21,544 nt of DNA from Basidiobolus ranarum (Eukaryota > Basidiobolomycota > Basidiobolomycetes > Basidiobolales): contig JASJQH010000202.1 of assembly GCA_040143965.1 (NCBI GenBank), positions 1 to 21,544 of the forward strand, read 5' to 3'. Positions 18,059-21,544 of the stretch are shown one piece after another. The first letter of the stretch is position 1; each line of letters starts with the position of its first letter. The notes beneath the pieces are model-generated. The model was not told the DNA's origin. It saw only the letters and a list, made by a program, of their open reading frames with translations, and did not search any database. Position numbers and translations under genes: made by a program.

Positions 18059-19636
18059 ATGTCAAAGAGAGAAGCACCCGATTTTGAAGAACCGGAAAAC
18101 AAGACCGCTATCTTGGGAAACGGTCAAGCCTCCATCAAAGGTGATCAGGGCGATGTTGATATGGGAGAGTTCGAGGATAACTGGGAAGATGAGATAGAAT
18201 CAGAGGAAGATGTCATCGATGGTGAAGAACAAGAAGGTACATAATTTTTTTACCAAAATAGTTATAATATACAGTATACTTATTATGCTTTCTGGGAATA
18301 GGTATGGAAGTTGACGACGAAGAAGAGGAGGAAAAAGAACCTGAAGTTCAAGTTTACTTACCTGGTCAAACCATGGAAAAGGACGAGGTCCTTGAGGTAG
18401 ATAATTCTGCTTATCATATGCTTCATACTATGACCGTCAAATGGCCTTGTTTGAGTTTCGATATTTTGAACGATAATCTCGGAGAAAATCGTAACACTGT
18501 AAGTTTTTGGATTTTTTACTTTTGGCAAGTAGAAGGATGATCACTTATATTATTACTTGTTTACACAGTATCCTGCTACCTCCTATATGGTTGCTGGTAC
18601 TCAAGCTGATCGTCCCAAGAATAATGAATTGATGATCATGAAGATGTCACAGCTTTGCAAAACCATTCACGATAATGCTGACTCCGATGCTGAAGAATCG
18701 GATGATGAAGTTGACGATGATCCTATTTTGGAAACCAAGAGTCTTAAGCACGTAGGTGGTGTGAACCGTGTCAGAGCTATGCCTCAAGCTGGAAACCATA
18801 TTGTTGCCTCATGGGCCGAGACTGGTAAGGTTCATATCTGGGATGTTGCACCATTGGTCAATGCCCTCGATACACCAGGAACCACTATCCCTCAACAAGC
18901 TATGCAGCCTATCTATACTGTTGGCAGTCATTCCATCGAAGGATTCGCTATGGATTGGTCAGACACCGTTACCGGAAGACTCCTTACTGGTGATTTCAAC
19001 AACAGTATCTACCTCACCAACCCTGCCGAAAGTACTTTCATTCCTGATATGATTCCTTTCCACGGACACACCTCCTCAATTGAAGATCTCCAATGGTCAC
19101 CTAACCAAAAGAGTGTCTTTGCCAGTTGCTCTGCTGATCAAACTGTACGTATCTGGGATGTCAAGAACAAGAAGAAGGATGTCTTCTCCATCAAGGCTCA
19201 TGAGGCCGACGTCAACGTTATTTCTTGGAACAAGAAGGTCAACTATCTCTTGGCATCTGGATCAGATGACGGTATCTTCAGTATCTGGGATATGCGTACT
19301 TTCTCTAACCAGTCTGCCGTCACTCCTGTGGCTACTTTCAAGTGGCATTCTGGACCCATCACATCCATTGAATGGCATCCTCATGAAGAGTCCGTCCTCG
19401 GAGTCGCCGGTGCCGATGACCAGGTTACCATCTGGGATCTGTCAGTCGAACAGGATGCTGAAGAAGAAGGTGGAGTTATTATGCAAGAGAATGGTATGCA
19501 GGTTCCACCTCAATTGCTCTTCATCCATCAAGGACAAAAGGACATCAAGGAGATTCATTGGCACAAGCAGATCCCTGGTTGTATGACCACCACAGCCGGG
19601 TCCGGATTCAATATCTTCAAGACGATTTCAGTGTAA
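18059..19636 (+). CDS. RRB1: RRB1/GRWD1, glutamate-rich WD40 ribosome-assembly chaperone (3 exons)
   Basis: Exons 18059-18236, 18302-18498 and 18569-19636 give 480 aa; introns are 65 and 70 nt. Rrb1/GRWD1 is a nuclear/nucleolar dedicated chaperone of ribosomal protein uL3 (Rpl3), needed for early 60S assembly. Seen: an acidic N-terminus (EEDVIDGEEQEGMEVDDEEE), the histone-binding-protein-like motif VYLPGQTMEKDEVLEVDNSA and AYHMLHTMTVKWPCLSFDIL that opens this subfamily, an acidic loop (DNADSDAEESDDEVDDD), then WD repeats with clear ends: GKVHIWDVAP, SCSADQTVRIWDV, SGSDDGIFSIWDM and AGADDQVTIWDL. The C-terminal HQGQKDIKEIHWHKQIPG with ..SGFNIFKTISV is standard for the family. Codons look more GC-ending than in the neighbours, as expected for strong expression (impression, not counted). 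Its ATG lies 190 bp after the PIH1 stop, same strand. Confidence 0.96.
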
Positions 19637-19944
19637 AGCAGATACTTTGGTTCATCTACATTAGAGTAAACAGATATCATCATCGATCACCCATTAAACC
19701 CTTTAATTTGATAGCTGAGTTTTGTTTCATCGAATATTGAACATTGACCTGTGTGCCCTCTTCCTTCCCTATTATAAGAATAATCTTGAGTGAATGTTTA
19801 CACCAATCATGCGGCTAATCATCTAACTCTTTACTATAAATAAATCCTCCAATATACATAACTTACCCCATATGTCGATGTTGTTAAAATATCATCTGGA
19901 GTATGCTATATATATGTACCAAGCTATATTTATTCTTTACCTTG

Positions 19945-19959
19945 CACACACACACACAC
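19945..19959 (+). repeat. (CA)n microsatellite
   Basis: Seven to eight uninterrupted CA units in the spacer after RRB1. Confidence 0.85.
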
Positions 19960-20054
19960 TGACGACCTAAAGGAAAAATCACAACCCATTTGTACATTGA
20001 AATTTCATTAAATTCCAGTGAAACGAATGGGATATATTTAGTCACTTTAACTTC

Positions 20055-20061
20055 TATAAAA
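20055..20061 (+). promoter_or_regulatory. Candidate TATA box of the secreted-protein gene
   Basis: TATAAAA, about 70 bp upstream of the ATG at 20129. Position and sequence fit a TATA element; no initiator evidence. Confidence 0.4.
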
Positions 20062-20128
20062 TCTCCACTAATTACTACATTTCGATACATTTCAAAATAT
20101 ACTTGGTGATTGTTGAATCCCTTTACTG

Positions 20129-21046
20129 ATGAGTTCTATTCGTCTCTTTTATCTATACACCACTTTGTTGGCTTTAACTTTCTCTCTTCCTGACCCGGTA
20201 CTAGGTCAGTCCGTGTCGAGTGATATTGTTCCACCTCAAACGATTGTGGATGTTATCAGTGGATCCACTATATCTCTAATCCTCCCAGGAGAGACTATTC
20301 TCTCAACATTGAGTGGAAGTGGAGGAGTACCAAGTAGCTCCAGTGCACCTCCGACTAGTTCTACCCCGGTTGTGGTCAGTAGTCCAACTACAGCACCATC
20401 ATCAAGTACTATGAGTAGTGCAAGCTCATCCGTGATAGAGTCTTCTTCTACCTCCACTTCTGCCTCTGCTACAGTCACCCAATCTATAGTAACCCCAACA
20501 GCAGCACCATCTAGTATTCCAGAAACGAGTGCCTCCGTAACGAAATGTCCTCCTCCCTCTTCAACTACTGATAAATGTATACCCCCTACTCCAACAAGTG
20601 ATAAATGTGTCCCAGATGATAGTCATGATGATGACTGCGATGATGGCGGAGATGAGGATGAAGATGACTGTGATGATGGAGGGGATAAGGATAACGGTGA
20701 GGACGATTGTGACGGTGGAAGTAATGAAGACCATGGTGAGGACGATTGTGACGATGGAAGTAATGAAGACCATGGTGAAGATGATTGTGATGATGGAGAC
20801 GATAAAGATGATGGTAAAGATGATGACTGCGATGATGGAAACGATGAAGACCATGGTGAAGATGACTGTGACGACGATGAGGATGGTGGTGATGATGGAG
20901 ACAAGGGGAAAGAATGTACTCACGGTTCTTATGTTTGTGATGGAGATGACTTCCGTCAATGTATCAATGGCTATTGGAAATATAAGAAGTGTAGTGAAGG
21001 AACATGTTGCCAAAGTGTAAGCAATCATCGAGTGATTTGTGTTTAA
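20129..21046 (+). CDS. Secreted Ser/Thr-rich protein with Asp/Cys repeats and a C-terminal CBM19-like chitin-binding module
   Basis: Predicted 305 aa, single exon. A signal peptide (hydrophobic core FYLYTTLLALTFSL, likely cut after VLG, about residue 26) is followed by a short unknown segment and then a Ser/Thr/Pro-rich stalk (about 67-137), probably O-mannosylated. Three TDKC-type units follow (Cys 140, 150, 160). Next is an extremely acidic region (163-261) of repeats around D-D-C-D-D-G, with Cys at 170, 181, 194, 207, 220, 234 and 247; the core unit is 13 residues (GEDDCDDGSNEDH). The last 43 residues (263-305) contain C-x6-C-x7-C-x9-C-x4-CC-x9-C with CINGYWKYKKCSEGTC, matching the family 19 carbohydrate-binding module, which binds chitin, plus one extra Cys. 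No catalytic domain and no obvious GPI signal. Probably a cell-wall or extracellular protein; the acidic region may bind calcium or other cations (inference). Confidence 0.85.
   Translation: MSSIRLFYLYTTLLALTFSLPDPVLGQSVSSDIVPPQTIVDVISGSTISLILPGETILSTLSGSGGVPSSSSAPPTSSTPVVVSSPTTAPSSSTMSSASSSVIESSSTSTSASATVTQSIVTPTAAPSSIPETSASVTKCPPPSSTTDKCIPPTPTSDKCVPDDSHDDDCDDGGDEDEDDCDDGGDKDNGEDDCDGGSNEDHGEDDCDDGSNEDHGEDDCDDGDDKDDGKDDDCDDGNDEDHGEDDCDDDEDGGDDGDKGKECTHGSYVCDGDDFRQCINGYWKYKKCSEGTCCQSVSNHRVICV
20696..20854 (+). repeat. Coding tandem repeat, 39-42 bp unit
   Basis: Units at 20696-20734, 20735-20773, 20774-20812 and 20813-20854 encode the 13-14-residue Asp/Cys repeat of the secreted protein. The first two units differ at one base (ggt/gat), suggesting a recent duplication. 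Flanking units at about 20615-20695 and 20855-20911 are more diverged. Confidence 0.9.
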
Positions 21047-21544
21047 AATTAACTGCTATTATCAATTATCGAAATAAAAATCAGTTTACTAAATTACATC
21101 GAGTAGTGTTATCCATCTAATCTAAATATAGCATCTAAACAAGAAGATATATAAAATCAATGCTAACATAGGTCAAGCAAAATCATAGTCATCATGGTGG
21201 CTATTATCAGATGACGTCGATTAAGATATTTTTAACCAACTCTAAATCATTTTTTTCTTCCATCATTTTGGCTATTTTAGTATACAGTCTTGAAGAAGTT
21301 TCAGTAACGACAATTCCAAGATAATGAATGCTCTAAAGATTACCACTTTCCTTAGAAATATCTCTACACGTGTATGTGAATATTCCATAAGCACTATCGG
21401 TTTCCGTTGAACTTCGAATTAACTTTATTTTTTATAGGGTTCCATCCACACGAGTGTTAGAAATTATGGTATCCTTGACATCAGCAACCATTGTTTATCT
21501 AAACATGTTGGACTGAAAATTTCTTCCCCTTAGGTCAAAACCCT
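21047..21544. other. Terminal stretch with coding-like minus-strand sequence
   Basis: The first 150 bp are the probable 3' UTR of the secreted-protein gene (aataaa near 21072). The rest, read on the minus strand from about 21490 to 21207, shows three protein-like blocks in one frame: a start ATGGTTGCTGATGTC block, KLIRSSTETDSAYGIFTYTC, and YLGIVVTETSSRLYTKIAKM with a Glu/Lys-rich helix-like end. In-frame stops separate them. I do not recognise a family. Alternatives are exons of a gene entering from beyond the window, a decayed gene, or chance. Confidence 0.3.

Larger units (their letters stand above)
19637..20128. other. Spacer: RRB1 3' UTR and promoter of the secreted-protein gene
   Basis: Holds a (CA)n run (19945-19959), an AATAAA-rich stretch near 19840 likely to be the RRB1 poly(A) region, and a TATA-like box near 20055. 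No coding frame is supported. Confidence 0.5.

Noticed and set aside
20696-20854. Regular 39-bp repeats as a CRISPR-like array
   Set aside because: Units are contiguous without spacers, keep one reading frame and encode the protein repeat; this is a eukaryotic locus.
20236-21028. Long Ser-rich and Ile/Thr-rich open frames on the minus strand, and a Met/Val-rich plus-strand frame
   Set aside because: They are shadows of the GAT/GAC-rich repeat and Ser/Thr stalk of the secreted-protein gene, whose own frame has a signal peptide and a recognisable C-terminal module.

Overview
This window looks like a piece of a fungal nuclear genome. Seven clearly recognisable eukaryotic housekeeping or regulatory genes are present. 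Every predicted intron is short (about 54-72 nt) with GT..AG ends, the DNA is AT-rich (estimated by eye, not counted), and there is a Ste12-type transcription factor, a fungal family. A Ste12 with a C-terminal C2H2 finger, a secreted protein with a CBM19-like chitin-binding module, a many-exon MAPKBP1/WDR62-type WD40 gene and Copia and LINE debris together fit an early-diverging fungus. I lean towards Mucoromycota, but that placement is inference.

Layout. 1-500: the 3' end of a Ty1/Copia element (RNase H tail, polypurine tract, start of an LTR), apparently abutting another element. 500-2150: gene-poor AT-rich DNA. 2154-2870 (-): SPF30/SMNDC1-like Tudor splicing factor. 3521-4822 (-): UNC93-like multi-pass membrane protein. 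5085-5282: a LINE reverse-transcriptase fossil in the divergent spacer. 5312-5935 (+): SYS1 Golgi membrane protein, 2 exons. 6463-6902 (-): mitoribosomal mS38/Cox24-type protein, 2 exons. 7190-7681 (-): small promethin/LDAF1-like membrane protein. 7682-8808: a spacer with coding-like scraps and inverted repeats. 8809-13845 (+): a 16-exon gene for a MAPKBP1/WDR62-type double WD40-propeller scaffold, about 1371 aa. 14935-16395 (+): single-exon Ste12 factor with an upstream ORF in its leader region. 16716-17868 (+): PIH1 (R2TP subunit), 4 exons. 18059-19636 (+): RRB1/GRWD1, 3 exons. 20129-21046 (+): secreted Ser/Thr-rich, Asp/Cys-repeat protein ending in a CBM19-like module. 21207-21490 (-): unrecognised coding-like sequence.

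Where start codons were ambiguous I used the first family-compatible ATG; several longer open frames begin at TTG or GTG and were trimmed. All splice models were built by hand, by requiring frame continuity and agreement with remembered family sequences. They have not been checked against RNA.

Functional themes. PIH1 and RRB1 lie 190 bp apart on one strand and both act in RNP or ribosome assembly. Next to them is a Ste12 factor, a known target of MAPK cascades, which itself follows a homologue of a MAPK scaffold. The latter proximity may be chance. The least ordinary items are the full-length MAPKBP1/WDR62-type protein, a Ste12 whose first zinc finger appears to have decayed, and the calcium-binding-like 13-residue Asp/Cys repeat fused to a chitin-binding module.
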